A stretch of DNA of 64,000 bases from Pseudomonadales bacterium (GTDB lineage: Bacteria > Pseudomonadota > Gammaproteobacteria > Pseudomonadales > Ketobacteraceae). Positions within the stretch are counted from its first letter, which is position 1, and each line of letters begins with the position of its first letter. Below are positions 35,288 through 43,981 of this stretch, piece after piece. The DNA is taken from assembly GCA_002708905.1 (NCBI GenBank), contig PAPM01000011.1, forward strand, positions 124,001-188,000, written 5' to 3'. The notes below the pieces were generated by a model. That model did no database searches. It was not told where the DNA came from and worked only from the letters and a program-made list of their open reading frames with translations. The position numbers and the translations under genes were made by a program.

Positions 35288-35702
35288 TCTGGAGATAAAG
35301 CCTGCTCCTGTTTTCGTGGCCATTCTGGTGGTGTTGCACTTAAGTGTGGTGTGGGCGATCTGGTTGCTGCCTGATATCTTTTTGTTATTGCTGCCGTTGC
35401 TGCTCCTGTCCTGCCTGGTTTCGATTGCCAAGCACGGGCTGCTGACCCTCAAGCGTTCTGTGCGACGTATATGGCTGACGGAAACCGGTTGGTTTATACG
35501 TTATCAGGATCAACGAGAAGAAGGCCCGTTGACGCTCACGGCCAGCAGCTCTCTTGGGCATCGTTTTATCCGGCTCAGTCTGAAGGGGAAGCGGGTGCGC
35601 CACGTGCTTATTACCCCGGACATGATAGGCCGCGACCGCTTCCGCAAACTTCAAGTATTCCTGCGCTGGGCACCCGACAAACAGCTGGCACCCGAGTCTT
35701 AG
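35274..35702 (+). CDS. ygfX: YgfX-like membrane protein
   Basis: 142 aa from GTG 35274, within the end of sdhE. Two hydrophobic segments at residues about 12-30 and 32-50 are followed by a cytoplasmic tail with WLTETGWFIRY and a basic region. Position behind sdhE and this topology match YgfX (CptA), reported in E. coli as an inner membrane protein paired with YgfY and acting on cytoskeletal proteins. Sequence conservation in the family is low, so the assignment leans on context. Confidence 0.72.
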   Translation: MWVPDLEIKPAPVFVAILVVLHLSVVWAIWLLPDIFLLLLPLLLLSCLVSIAKHGLLTLKRSVRRIWLTETGWFIRYQDQREEGPLTLTASSSLGHRFIRLSLKGKRVRHVLITPDMIGRDRFRKLQVFLRWAPDKQLAPES

Positions 35703-36697
35703 TGTCGATAGCTGCCCGGTGACAATCCAGTCCAACGGCGAAAGGCCCGGTGGAACGTGCTGTCATCGGCGAAGCCGGTGCGGGATGCGATCTGTGTAAT
35801 GGGTAAGGTAGTCTTGCACAGCAACTCAATTGCCATATCTTTTCGTACGTAATCCAATAACATTTGATAACTCAGATTGCGTTCCGCCAGTCGTCGTTGC
35901 AGAGTTCGGCCGGAACAATTCATACGCCTGGCAACATCGTTAATGCCCGGTGCCCCTTCCGTCAGCATTTGGGTGACGTGGGAACAGGTTTCCCTCGCGA
36001 TACGATCCTCTGAACGCAGTTGCATAAGCAAGTTGACTGCCCGGCTCTCTGACAGAGTGAACAGGTCCCGGTCGGTTAAATTGGAATGGTAGCTCAAGCA
36101 GTCCGAGTGCAGATCAAACCGGTCTTCAATTTGGTTGAACAGTAAGGTGGTCGATTGAAAAATATCGCTTACCACCGCATCGTCACAACATTGCGGGTTC
36201 TGCAAATAGAGGGTCCTGGGAACGTTCTTGGTATCAAACGTCATTTGATTCGCCACGCTATACCAGTAGGCAGTTATGTATTCGATCACGTGACGGTGAG
36301 GACGAGGTCCCTGATAGCGAAAAACTGTTCGTAAACTGGAGTCGGCCGCTTCCATTTCCAGTCGAACAAAATCAAAGGCCAGAGGCAGAAATTTGCTCAC
36401 CGAATCCATTACCTGATTAACGTCTTTCGCGGTCATGGATAGAAAATAAAAAACGCCGATGTGAGCCGGAAAGCCCGAGCCACCCATGCGCATCCCAAAC
36501 GCTGGATCGCGGGTAATCTGTTCCCCGGCTATTAATGCTTTTTCATAAAGCGACAGGGGGATTCGGCCATTTATTCGATAGTCCAGCCTGGACTTGACAT
36601 TAAGGTGAAGACAAAGTGTATCTGCAGAGTGTCCGAGCTTTTCCAGGTATTGAAAAACAGCATCGTATATTTCAAATGCAACAGTGGGTGCAGGCAT
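35699..36697 (-). CDS. AraC-family regulator with arabinose-binding-like domain
   Basis: 332 aa from the ATG at 36697, which has GAGGG 7 nt upstream; the frame is open to 36784 without a ribosome binding site. The N-terminal two thirds match the Arabinose_bd type found in OruR- and ArgR-like AraC regulators. The C-terminus has two helix-turn-helix units (INDVARRMNCSGRTLQRRLA and ITQIASRTGFADDSTFHRAF). It is divergent from the RoxA-like/ApbE operon across 288 bp containing inverted repeats, so it is the prime candidate for its control. Ligand unknown. Its stop overlaps the ygfX stop region. Confidence 0.88.
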   Translation of the reverse strand: MPAPTVAFEIYDAVFQYLEKLGHSADTLCLHLNVKSRLDYRINGRIPLSLYEKALIAGEQITRDPAFGMRMGGSGFPAHIGVFYFLSMTAKDVNQVMDSVSKFLPLAFDFVRLEMEAADSSLRTVFRYQGPRPHRHVIEYITAYWYSVANQMTFDTKNVPRTLYLQNPQCCDDAVVSDIFQSTTLLFNQIEDRFDLHSDCLSYHSNLTDRDLFTLSESRAVNLLMQLRSEDRIARETCSHVTQMLTEGAPGINDVARRMNCSGRTLQRRLAERNLSYQMLLDYVRKDMAIELLCKTTLPITQIASRTGFADDSTFHRAFRRWTGLSPGSYRH

Positions 36698-36802
36698 AAC
36701 TAATCCCTCAAGCGCAGCCAACAACCATTCACGGCTGCAAATTTTCAAAGCGGCTTCTTTTCCAAAATGACTGAAACCATGCATTAATCTGTGACCAAAC
36801 TT

Positions 36803-36881
36803 CTCAGCTGAGTCATTTCTAGTTTGCTGTTTCAGTATGGCACGATGGTGTCGTAATTGGCCAGTCCAATTGTTGAAACAG
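36803..36881. promoter_or_regulatory. Inverted repeats in divergent promoter of redox operon
   Basis: Three elements: CTCAGCTGAG (36803-36812, perfect palindrome), CTGTTTCA (36827-36834) matched by TGAAACAG (36874-36881), and AATTGG-CCAGT-CCAATT (36855-36871). Candidate binding sites for the adjacent AraC-family regulator or another factor. Confidence 0.4.
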
Positions 36882-36985
36882 TTCCTTCTGCCGCTGTAAC
36901 CTGCCTGCCATCGTCGCCTTCGTCCGCAGTTGGTTTATTCCTGTGATGAGCAAACGAAAATAAAAAGAGCTACGGGAGCGGGATA

Positions 36986-39457
36986 GTGAATATAAGCCTG
37001 AGAAATTCGTTTAGGTTTAAATGGTTGTTGGTTCCAGTGAGTGTGCTGACACTTCAGGTTGCCGGTTGTGGCGGAGATTACAGCGGAGAAGACAATAGTG
37101 AAAGTGACGTTTCTGCTGCTCTTAATCCTGCTCCGTCGCCTGTTGAGTCTGCAGATAATTCATTTGCTTTAGAAGGCTACTTTGAACAGTACATCGAACC
37201 CCAAATGAGTTACTGCGGGGTTTGTCATGTTCCAGGTGGTCTGGCCGATACTGACGAAGGTGATCGTTTCCTGCTTTTAGGCAGCCAAAGTCATTATGAG
37301 AGCTTTGAGCAAGCCTGGATAGATCTAGGGGGTGGCGTAGAGACCAACCTTTTGCTGATTGAAAATGCCCAGTTGTCTGAGCCTCACTCCGGTGGAAAAA
37401 CCTGGCCAACCGGTAGCGAAATTTATGGTCAGGTTGCCACGTTGCTCACGTGCTGGGACCAGCCTGAAAATTGTCCGTTGATTTCCCAGCCGGAACCCGA
37501 GCCCACGGATCCCACTGATCCGGCTCCGACACCACCCAATGGTTTTGCGTTGTTGGGCAGTTCCCATGGTAACCACTATTGGAATCAATTCTGTGAATCA
37601 GCAGGCGACGATACGCCTCTCCCTATCGATCCCCGTACCTTGATAGTGGAAGGGGTTAACCAGGACAAAGCAGTGTACTTCAATTCCTACTATCAGGATT
37701 GTCATGTCAATCTGCCCGAGAAGGATCAGGCACCTAAAACCTGCGGTGAATACAAAGCCCGGGTGGCCTACGGTGATTATTTTGCCAATCAACGTGCCGG
37801 CATGACGGATATATCCATTCCATCCGGTGTGCTTAATAATTTGTGGAAAGCCTGGGGCATGAAAGAGCGTCCGGAAAACTTCGATCAGTTGTTGACGGAA
37901 CGATACGGGTTTAACCCGGCACCGTATCCGAATCCTTATCCTTTGCCAGGGGAGGACCCCGTTAATACCAGTGGTGGCAGCGGCCAGTTACCCATGGGAC
38001 TGATACAGGGACGAGATGACAGTGGCAACTTCAATGGTCGCATCAGCATGAACTGCTACATCTGTCACGGTGGTCAGATCGGTCATCAATCCGATGGGGA
38101 AGGATTGGGACCAATACCCGGTATGGGTAACACCAACACCGATATGATGGTCCTTATGCGCGACATTTCCCGTGGCTTGGTGGGTGGCTTGCTGCCGATC
38201 TCGTTGAATAACACCCGCGGTACTTCAAATGCGGTCGGTGCCTTCGACATGCTTACTTTGGTGTGGGATGTTGATACGCTTTCTCTGGCACCCAATCCCA
38301 TCAAATTGCCGTTCAATCATTCCTATCACGGCAACCAGGATATGCCCAACTGGTGGAACTCCAGTCATCGTCCCCGTAAATTTTTTGATGGTGGGTTATC
38401 GGTGGATGCAACGCGCATAGATATGGCGGCGGCCGACCAGATCAATCTTTTACAGAGCGGTTCCAAACGTCGGGCGGTCACCGAAGAATGGGATCAGTTC
38501 CTGCAGGCTTACGTGGATGCTCAGGTAGCGCCGCCGTTTCCCGGGGAAATCGATGAAGCGTTGGCTTCTCAGGGCGCCATTCTGTTCCACCAGAAAGATC
38601 TGTGGGCCGGTGAAGGTAACGCCGATATTCCACGTCCAGAGGGCAATGGTTCCTGTGCGGGTTGCCATGGTGCTTACTCACCTCGTTTTGTGAATGATCC
38701 TGCGTTCCTGGAAGATCCGTTATTGGAGGGGGTTGCATCCTATCTGGTACCACTTGAAATCATAGGGACGGATCCTGCGCGGGCGTTATCGATATCCCAG
38801 GAGGTGCGGGAAGTGTTCAAGAGCACCTGGTGGGGTTATCCCGATGGTGTTGATGGTTACGTACCACCTGGAGAAAAAGGCGCATTAAAAGAGTATCTGG
38901 ATGATTTTGCCTATCCGATTATTAATCCGGACGGCAGACCGGTTGAGGGGCTGTGTGGCTGGGAAGAGAAGGTAGGATATCTGGCACCTCCCCTGTACGG
39001 TGTTTGGGCTTCCTCTCCGTATTTTCACAATGGCTCGGTACCCACCTTGCGTCAGGTGTTGAAGCCGGGTGAGCGTCCGGCCATCTGGAAACGTCAGGAT
39101 TCCCCGGTGGAAGGTCGGATAAAAGGTTACGACATGAGTCTTGCAGCCTACGATCTGGAAGACCAGGTCGGCTGGAAGCACGAAGAATATTGCAGTCGCC
39201 TGGATACTCCCGCTGAGGAATGCAGTGGCGCCAATCGAGTTATTAATAATCTGTTGTATCAATGGTTGGATAGCTTCAAGGATGATATCTGGATTCTGGG
39301 CTTCCTGAGCAAGCCCTATGGCACGCAATCCCAGATTGATAAACGCAAGATTTTCAATACCCATGATTTCAGTAACAGCAATGCCGGGCATGAATTTACC
39401 GATGTGTTGTCCGATGCGGAAACTAGGGCTGTTATCGAATACCTGAAAACGCTGTGA
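36986..39457 (+). CDS. RoxA-like triheme cytochrome c lipoprotein
   Basis: 823 aa, GTG start after GGGAGCGGGATA. It has a lipobox ending at C28 (QVAGC), so it is lipid-anchored. Haem sites: C77-x-x-C80-H81 in an N-terminal domain resembling planctomycete-type cytochrome c, a Pro-rich linker (169-185), then C357-C360-H361 and C557-C560-H561 in a region resembling the diheme rubber oxygenase/cytochrome c peroxidase relative RoxA. Segments such as APPLYGVWASSPYFHNGSV and a final AVIEYLKTL are RoxA-like. RoxA itself has about 680 aa and two haems. The extra N-terminal haem domain and lipid anchor are unusual. First gene of the TlpA/DUF4266/DUF3570/ApbE operon. Substrate unknown; electron transfer or oxidative cleavage are both possible. 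Confidence 0.82.
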   Translation: MNISLRNSFRFKWLLVPVSVLTLQVAGCGGDYSGEDNSESDVSAALNPAPSPVESADNSFALEGYFEQYIEPQMSYCGVCHVPGGLADTDEGDRFLLLGSQSHYESFEQAWIDLGGGVETNLLLIENAQLSEPHSGGKTWPTGSEIYGQVATLLTCWDQPENCPLISQPEPEPTDPTDPAPTPPNGFALLGSSHGNHYWNQFCESAGDDTPLPIDPRTLIVEGVNQDKAVYFNSYYQDCHVNLPEKDQAPKTCGEYKARVAYGDYFANQRAGMTDISIPSGVLNNLWKAWGMKERPENFDQLLTERYGFNPAPYPNPYPLPGEDPVNTSGGSGQLPMGLIQGRDDSGNFNGRISMNCYICHGGQIGHQSDGEGLGPIPGMGNTNTDMMVLMRDISRGLVGGLLPISLNNTRGTSNAVGAFDMLTLVWDVDTLSLAPNPIKLPFNHSYHGNQDMPNWWNSSHRPRKFFDGGLSVDATRIDMAAADQINLLQSGSKRRAVTEEWDQFLQAYVDAQVAPPFPGEIDEALASQGAILFHQKDLWAGEGNADIPRPEGNGSCAGCHGAYSPRFVNDPAFLEDPLLEGVASYLVPLEIIGTDPARALSISQEVREVFKSTWWGYPDGVDGYVPPGEKGALKEYLDDFAYPIINPDGRPVEGLCGWEEKVGYLAPPLYGVWASSPYFHNGSVPTLRQVLKPGERPAIWKRQDSPVEGRIKGYDMSLAAYDLEDQVGWKHEEYCSRLDTPAEECSGANRVINNLLYQWLDSFKDDIWILGFLSKPYGTQSQIDKRKIFNTHDFSNSNAGHEFTDVLSDAETRAVIEYLKTL

Positions 39458-39957
39458 GCGAAGTTGGTTTGCTGAAATTAGGCTTGTGTGTGGTCGTTGT
39501 CTTCCTGGTGAAGGCAACGGCACTGGCGCAACCTGCTCCGGATTTTGAATTGCCGGTGCTTGATCAGGGCTACACTCTCAACTTGGCAGATGTGAAAGGC
39601 AAAGTGGTGTATCTCGATTTTTGGGCATCCTGGTGTGCACCCTGTGCCCTGTCGTTACCAGAGCTGGAGAAATTGCGCGCCCGCTTCCACGATCAGGGTT
39701 TTGAAGTGGTTGCCATCAATCTGGACAGTTCACTGGAAGATGCCCGCCGTTTTCTAAAAGATAAAAACATAAGTTATCCCATCCTCTTTGATCAAAACCA
39801 GGTTACACCGGAACGTTATGGCGTGGCCGGAATGCCCACGGCGTTTCTGTTGGATCGACAGGGACAACTTAGGGATACGCACACAGGATTTAAAAAAGGT
39901 GATACGGAAAAGTTAGCCATCATAATTCAGCAGCTATTGCGGGATGAGGAAAGTTGA
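39454..39957 (+). CDS. TlpA-family periplasmic thioredoxin
   Basis: 167 aa, GTG start overlapping the previous stop by 4 nt. A signal peptide (about 1-26, ending ALAQ) leads into a thioredoxin fold of the TlpA/ResA/AhpC-TSA type. The active site is CAPC in FWASWCAPCALSLPELEK and the cis-proline is in VAGMPTAFLLD. Such proteins reduce disulfides in the periplasm, for example apocytochrome c or copper-site cysteines. In this operon plausible clients are the haem-binding cysteines of the RoxA-like protein and the CGC tail of the DUF4266 lipoprotein. Confidence 0.93.
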   Translation: MSEVGLLKLGLCVVVVFLVKATALAQPAPDFELPVLDQGYTLNLADVKGKVVYLDFWASWCAPCALSLPELEKLRARFHDQGFEVVAINLDSSLEDARRFLKDKNISYPILFDQNQVTPERYGVAGMPTAFLLDRQGQLRDTHTGFKKGDTEKLAIIIQQLLRDEES

Positions 39958-40184
39958 TGATCAAGAAGTGCTGTAGTGTTTTGGTTTTTTGTGTTGGATC
40001 TTGTTTGCTGGCTGCTTGTGAAACCAGTCCGGTGAAACCCTGGCAACGTGGTGACTTAGCTCGAGCTGAAATGGCGTGGGAGCCTGATCCCATGGAGTCA
40101 TCCCTCCGTGATCATGTTTATACGTCGAAGGAAGGATCATCCGGTGGTGTGGGGACCGGTGGTGGTGGCTGCGGTTGCTATTGA
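39957..40184 (+). CDS. DUF4266 small lipoprotein with Gly/Cys tail
   Basis: 75 aa from ATG 39957, which has GAGG 7 nt upstream and overlaps the tlpA stop. The lipobox LLAAC places the lipid on C21. The mature 55 residues include PWQRGDLARAEMAWEPDP and a C-terminus made almost wholly of Gly, Ser and Cys ending GGGGCGCY. This is the DUF4266 family, which has no known function. The C-x-C tail could bind metal, form a disulfide exchanged by TlpA or be modified. Too short to be an enzyme; probably an envelope structural or carrier protein of the operon. Confidence 0.85.
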   Translation: MIKKCCSVLVFCVGSCLLAACETSPVKPWQRGDLARAEMAWEPDPMESSLRDHVYTSKEGSSGGVGTGGGGCGCY

Positions 40185-40235
40185 GCATCTCTATTTTGTT
40201 TGTTGTTTTTTTGAAGTTGGTTTTTCAGGGTGAGT

Positions 40236-41399
40236 ATGAATAAAAACAAGAGAAATCCAGGCGCATTGGCAGCACTGACCGGAGCTGCATTGGCATTGCC
40301 AGCCATCGCACAGTTGGCGCAGGCGGCGGATATGCCCACTAAAACCGAGTTAGGGTACCGCTATTCCGATTATAAGGAAGATGACGTCGATGCCGCATTA
40401 GTGATGGTGGGGACGGAAGAACGCTACGATATTGATACTCATCAGTTCATATTAGTGGCTCCAGTAGGCGACAGCTCCTCGCTGACAGTGGATGCGATGT
40501 ATGAAACCATGACCGGTGCATCAGCGATGAGTGTGGTGGAGACCCCGCAGGGCGACAGTATGCTTATCATGACTGGCGCAAGTATCAAAGAAGAGCGCAC
40601 TGATCTCTCGGCGGAGCTGCGCCGCTATGATGATCATGGCAGTAAAGCCGTCGCCCTGGGCTATTCCACAGAAGATGATTACGAAGCGATTAATGGCAGT
40701 CTCGATCTTGAGCGCAAGAGTGCGGATGGGATTACTACGTGGTCCGGTGGTGTTGGCTTTTCTTATGATGAACTTGAGCCGATCCAGGAAGAGGGCATCA
40801 ACAGGGTTATCTCCGAAGATCGTTGGTTTTTCAATGGCTATGTAGCCAGGGCCAAGGTGCACAGTCCGGTTTGGCAATCTCAGGTAGGGTTGTATCTGGG
40901 GGTTTATGATGGTTATCTCGATGACCCCTACCGCAGTCGTGACATTCGCCCAGATACCCGTCAGCAGGTGGCCGTCAATGCCCGATCCCGCTATTTCCTG
41001 AGCGGCTTAAAGGCCGCGCTAAACCTGGATTATCGTTTTTACAATGACGACTGGGGTATCAGTTCCCACACTTTGGAATTTACCTGGCATCAAACGTTGA
41101 CCGATGCACTGAGAATTTCGCCGCGCATTCGCTACTATTCGCAAAGTCAGGCGGATTTTTATGTGGATGCAGACAGTGGGCTCCGCCAGGGCGAACAATC
41201 CTCTGATTATCGGCTGTCTCCTTACGGAGCTATCGCTTACGGGGTGGGGGCGGGCTATTATCAGTCAAATTACAGCCTTGTGTTGTACGTTGAGCAATAT
41301 GATAGTGACGCGGACTACGCATTAAAATCCGTGTCCAAAGCCAACCCTTTTTTGGTGGACTACACCTTGGTGACGGTGGGGTTGGATTACCGATTCTAA
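40236..41399 (+). CDS. DUF3570 outer-membrane beta-barrel protein
   Basis: 387 aa from ATG 40236 with AGGG 5 nt upstream (GTG 40230 is an alternative). A signal peptide ends about residue 31 (LAQA). The mature part is beta-rich and ends LVTVGLDYRF, the C-terminal aromatic signature of outer membrane barrels. Near the N-terminus two MTGAS motifs (TGAS at 93-96 and 113-116) lie exactly 20 residues apart. They resemble the [ST]GA[ST] core at which ApbE attaches FMN. Neighbours are the DUF4266 lipoprotein and apbE. Function unknown; a flavin-bearing barrel is inferred, not shown. Confidence 0.82.
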   Translation: MNKNKRNPGALAALTGAALALPAIAQLAQAADMPTKTELGYRYSDYKEDDVDAALVMVGTEERYDIDTHQFILVAPVGDSSSLTVDAMYETMTGASAMSVVETPQGDSMLIMTGASIKEERTDLSAELRRYDDHGSKAVALGYSTEDDYEAINGSLDLERKSADGITTWSGGVGFSYDELEPIQEEGINRVISEDRWFFNGYVARAKVHSPVWQSQVGLYLGVYDGYLDDPYRSRDIRPDTRQQVAVNARSRYFLSGLKAALNLDYRFYNDDWGISSHTLEFTWHQTLTDALRISPRIRYYSQSQADFYVDADSGLRQGEQSSDYRLSPYGAIAYGVGAGYYQSNYSLVLYVEQYDSDADYALKSVSKANPFLVDYTLVTVGLDYRF

Positions 41400-41432
41400 A
41401 GCCTGGTTTTTGTAACAAAAAGAGGGGCAAGA

Positions 41433-42332
41433 GTGAGCTTGAAATACCATAAGCATGAATTTCGCGCTATGGGCTCACCCTGTGTTGTTCATCTGTATCT
41501 TAATGACACCGACGACAGCGAAGCGATCCTGAAGGCCGTGGCAGATGAAGTGCATCGCCTCGAGAAAAAGTTTTCCCGCTACCGGGATGACAGTCTGGCA
41601 TCCCAAATCATGCAGACATCACAGCTGGCCGGGTCCATAGATCTGGACAATGAAACTGCAAGTCTGCTGGATTATGCCCATACCTTGTGGGAACAGAGTG
41701 ATGGCCTGTTTGATATTACGTCCGGTGTGTTGCGCCGGGTCTGGAATTTCAATGGTGACCGAATCCCAACGCAGCAGGCGATCGATGAAGTGCTGCCCAG
41801 TGTAGGTTGGAATAAATTGAGCTGGTGCAATCCGCAATTGAGTTTTCCCAGGCCTGGTATGGAAGTGGATTTCGGCGGCTATGTTAAGGAATACGCGGCA
41901 GACAGTGCAGCAGCAGTGGCGTTGGGACTGGGTATTCAGCATGGCTTGATTGAATTGGGTGGTGACATTCGGGTAATCGGAGTCCACCCGGATGGGAAGC
42001 CGTGGCGAGTGGGCGTACGGCATCCGCGCCAGGAAGGTGTGGTATTGGCGGAAGTTGAATTAGCGCAGGGGGCGGTAGCGAGTAGCGGCGACTACGAACG
42101 GGCCATAATCTGTGATGGCAAGCGTTACGGACATATTCTAAACCCGTTTAGCGGTTGGCCGGTTAGTGGATTGATATCGGTTACCGTGTTGGCCGATCAC
42201 TGCCTGTTGGCTGGAACGGCCTGTACTGTCGCCATGCTCAAAGGCAAAGAGGGGCCCCAGTGGCTGGAACAACTGGGGCTGACCTGGCTGGCAATGGATG
42301 ATTCCGGTGAAGTGCTGGGAAATCTTTGCTAG
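41433..42332 (+). CDS. apbE: ApbE-family FAD:protein FMN transferase
   Basis: 299 aa, GTG start with GAGGGG 5 nt upstream. ApbE cleaves FAD and attaches FMN through a phosphoester to Thr/Ser of target proteins. Family motifs are present: FRAMGSPCVVHLY at the N-terminus, DFGGYVKEYAAD (usually DxGGxxKGxxxD), LIELGGDIRVIG, and a GDYERAI and YGHILNPFSGWPV region. No signal peptide or lipobox is seen, although most ApbE proteins are periplasmic, so it may act in the cytoplasm before export or be exported with a partner. Targets in the operon: the DUF3570 MTGAS sites. Confidence 0.92.
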   Translation: MSLKYHKHEFRAMGSPCVVHLYLNDTDDSEAILKAVADEVHRLEKKFSRYRDDSLASQIMQTSQLAGSIDLDNETASLLDYAHTLWEQSDGLFDITSGVLRRVWNFNGDRIPTQQAIDEVLPSVGWNKLSWCNPQLSFPRPGMEVDFGGYVKEYAADSAAAVALGLGIQHGLIELGGDIRVIGVHPDGKPWRVGVRHPRQEGVVLAEVELAQGAVASSGDYERAIICDGKRYGHILNPFSGWPVSGLISVTVLADHCLLAGTACTVAMLKGKEGPQWLEQLGLTWLAMDDSGEVLGNLC

Positions 42333-42361
42333 CTTCTGTCTGGATCAAATCGACCAGGTGC

Positions 42362-43981
42362 TTATTCGGCCCAGGCATCCGCCGCGTAATTGCCGGGTAC
42401 CAGCAGTGTGTCTTTGGCCTCTTCCAGTGATTCTGGATAATCCAGGGTGTAGTGCAGTCCGCGACTCTCCTTACGCGACAGCGCACAGCGGATAATGAGC
42501 TCCGCAATTTGCACCAGATTGCGCAGTTCGATCAGGTCGTTGCTCACTTTGAAGTTGCCGTAGTACTCCAGAATTTCCTGCTTAAGCAGGTTTACCCGAT
42601 GGGTCGCCCGTTGCAGGCGCTTGTCGGTACGCACAATTCCGACGTAATCCCACATGAACCGACGCAATTCCTCCCAGTTGTGGGAGATCACCACGGCTTC
42701 ATCAGAATCGGTGACCTGACTTTCATCCCAGCTGGGGATGTTGGGAATCTCCGGCGCGCTTGCCAACAGGTCGCCAATATCTTTACTGGCTGAGATGGCA
42801 AAGACCATGCACTCCAGCAGCGAGTTGCTGGCCATGCGGTTGGCGCCATGGAGCCCGGTGAAGGCCGTTTCGCCTATGGCATAAAGCCCGCCAAGATCCG
42901 TGCGTCCATTCAGGTCGGTAAGCACGCCCCCGCAGGTGTAGTGCGCAGCAGGTACCACCGGGATGGCTTCCTGGCAGATATCGATACCCAGGCTTTTGCA
43001 GCGATCGTAAACGGTAGGGAAGTGACTGCGAATAAAGTCCTTGGGTTTGTGGCTGATGTCCAGGTACAGGCAATCCACACCCAGGCGTTTCATCTCATGG
43101 TCGATGGCGCGGGCAACGATGTCCCGTGGCGCCAGTTCACCCATTTCATGGAAGCGATCCATGAAGCGCTCCCCATTGGGCAGCTTCAGAATACCCCCTT
43201 CACCGCGAATGGCTTCCGTAATGAGGAAGGAGCGTGCTTCCGGGTGGTAAAGACAGGTGGGGTGGAACTGGTTGAACTCCATATTGCCCACCCGGCAGCC
43301 GGCGCGCCAGGCCATCGCAATCCCGTCACCGGTGGCTACGTCGGGGTTGGAGGTATAGAGATAGGCTTTACTGGCACCCCCGGTGGCCAGCAGCACGAAC
43401 TTGGCTTCGTGCACCTCAACCTCCAGGGTTTCATTATTCAAAACATAAGCACCAAAGACCCGTTTGCCCCGCAAGCCAAGCTTCTGGCTGGTAATCAGGT
43501 CAATGGCAACCCGGGATTCGAACAGGCTGACGTTTTCCTGCTGTTGTACTTTCTCGATCAGTGTGCTGGAGATGGCGAAGCCAGTGGCATCTGCAGCGTG
43601 AATAACCCGACGATGACTATGGCCCCCTTCCCGGGTCAGGTGGTATTCCCGACGGCCATCGTCATGGATTTCCCGGGTGAAGCCCACTCCCTGTTGTATC
43701 AACCAGCGGATGGCATCCGGACCATTCTCCACAGTGAAGCGAACCGCACTCTCCCGGCACAGGCCGCCACCGGCCACCAAGGTGTCATTAATGTGGGCTT
43801 CAACGGAATCCCCTTCATCCAATACGGCAGCCACACCACCCTGGGCATAGAAGGTGTTGGCAGCGGTCAGAGGACCTTTGCTGAGCACCCCCACCTTGCT
43901 GAACGGGGCCAGATGGAGAGCGGCTGTCAAGCCGGCGGCTCCGCTACCAATGATCAAAATGTCATGCTTGAATCGAGTCAT
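42362..43981 (-). CDS. nadB: L-aspartate oxidase
   Basis: 539-aa FAD enzyme oxidising L-aspartate to iminoaspartate, the first step of NAD synthesis; quinolinate synthase NadA takes the product. The FAD dinucleotide-binding motif is [17 protein letters not shown] at the N-terminus. [20 protein letters not shown] and the active-site block with [21 protein letters not shown] are diagnostic and separate it from fumarate reductase. Length matches E. coli NadB (540 aa). It is divergent from rpoE, as in E. coli and Pseudomonas. Confidence 0.96.
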   Translation of the reverse strand: MTRFKHDILIIGSGAAGLTAALHLAPFSKVGVLSKGPLTAANTFYAQGGVAAVLDEGDSVEAHINDTLVAGGGLCRESAVRFTVENGPDAIRWLIQQGVGFTREIHDDGRREYHLTREGGHSHRRVIHAADATGFAISSTLIEKVQQQENVSLFESRVAIDLITSQKLGLRGKRVFGAYVLNNETLEVEVHEAKFVLLATGGASKAYLYTSNPDVATGDGIAMAWRAGCRVGNMEFNQFHPTCLYHPEARSFLITEAIRGEGGILKLPNGERFMDRFHEMGELAPRDIVARAIDHEMKRLGVDCLYLDISHKPKDFIRSHFPTVYDRCKSLGIDICQEAIPVVPAAHYTCGGVLTDLNGRTDLGGLYAIGETAFTGLHGANRMASNSLLECMVFAISASKDIGDLLASAPEIPNIPSWDESQVTDSDEAVVISHNWEELRRFMWDYVGIVRTDKRLQRATHRVNLLKQEILEYYGNFKVSNDLIELRNLVQIAELIIRCALSRKESRGLHYTLDYPESLEEAKDTLLVPGNYAADAWAE

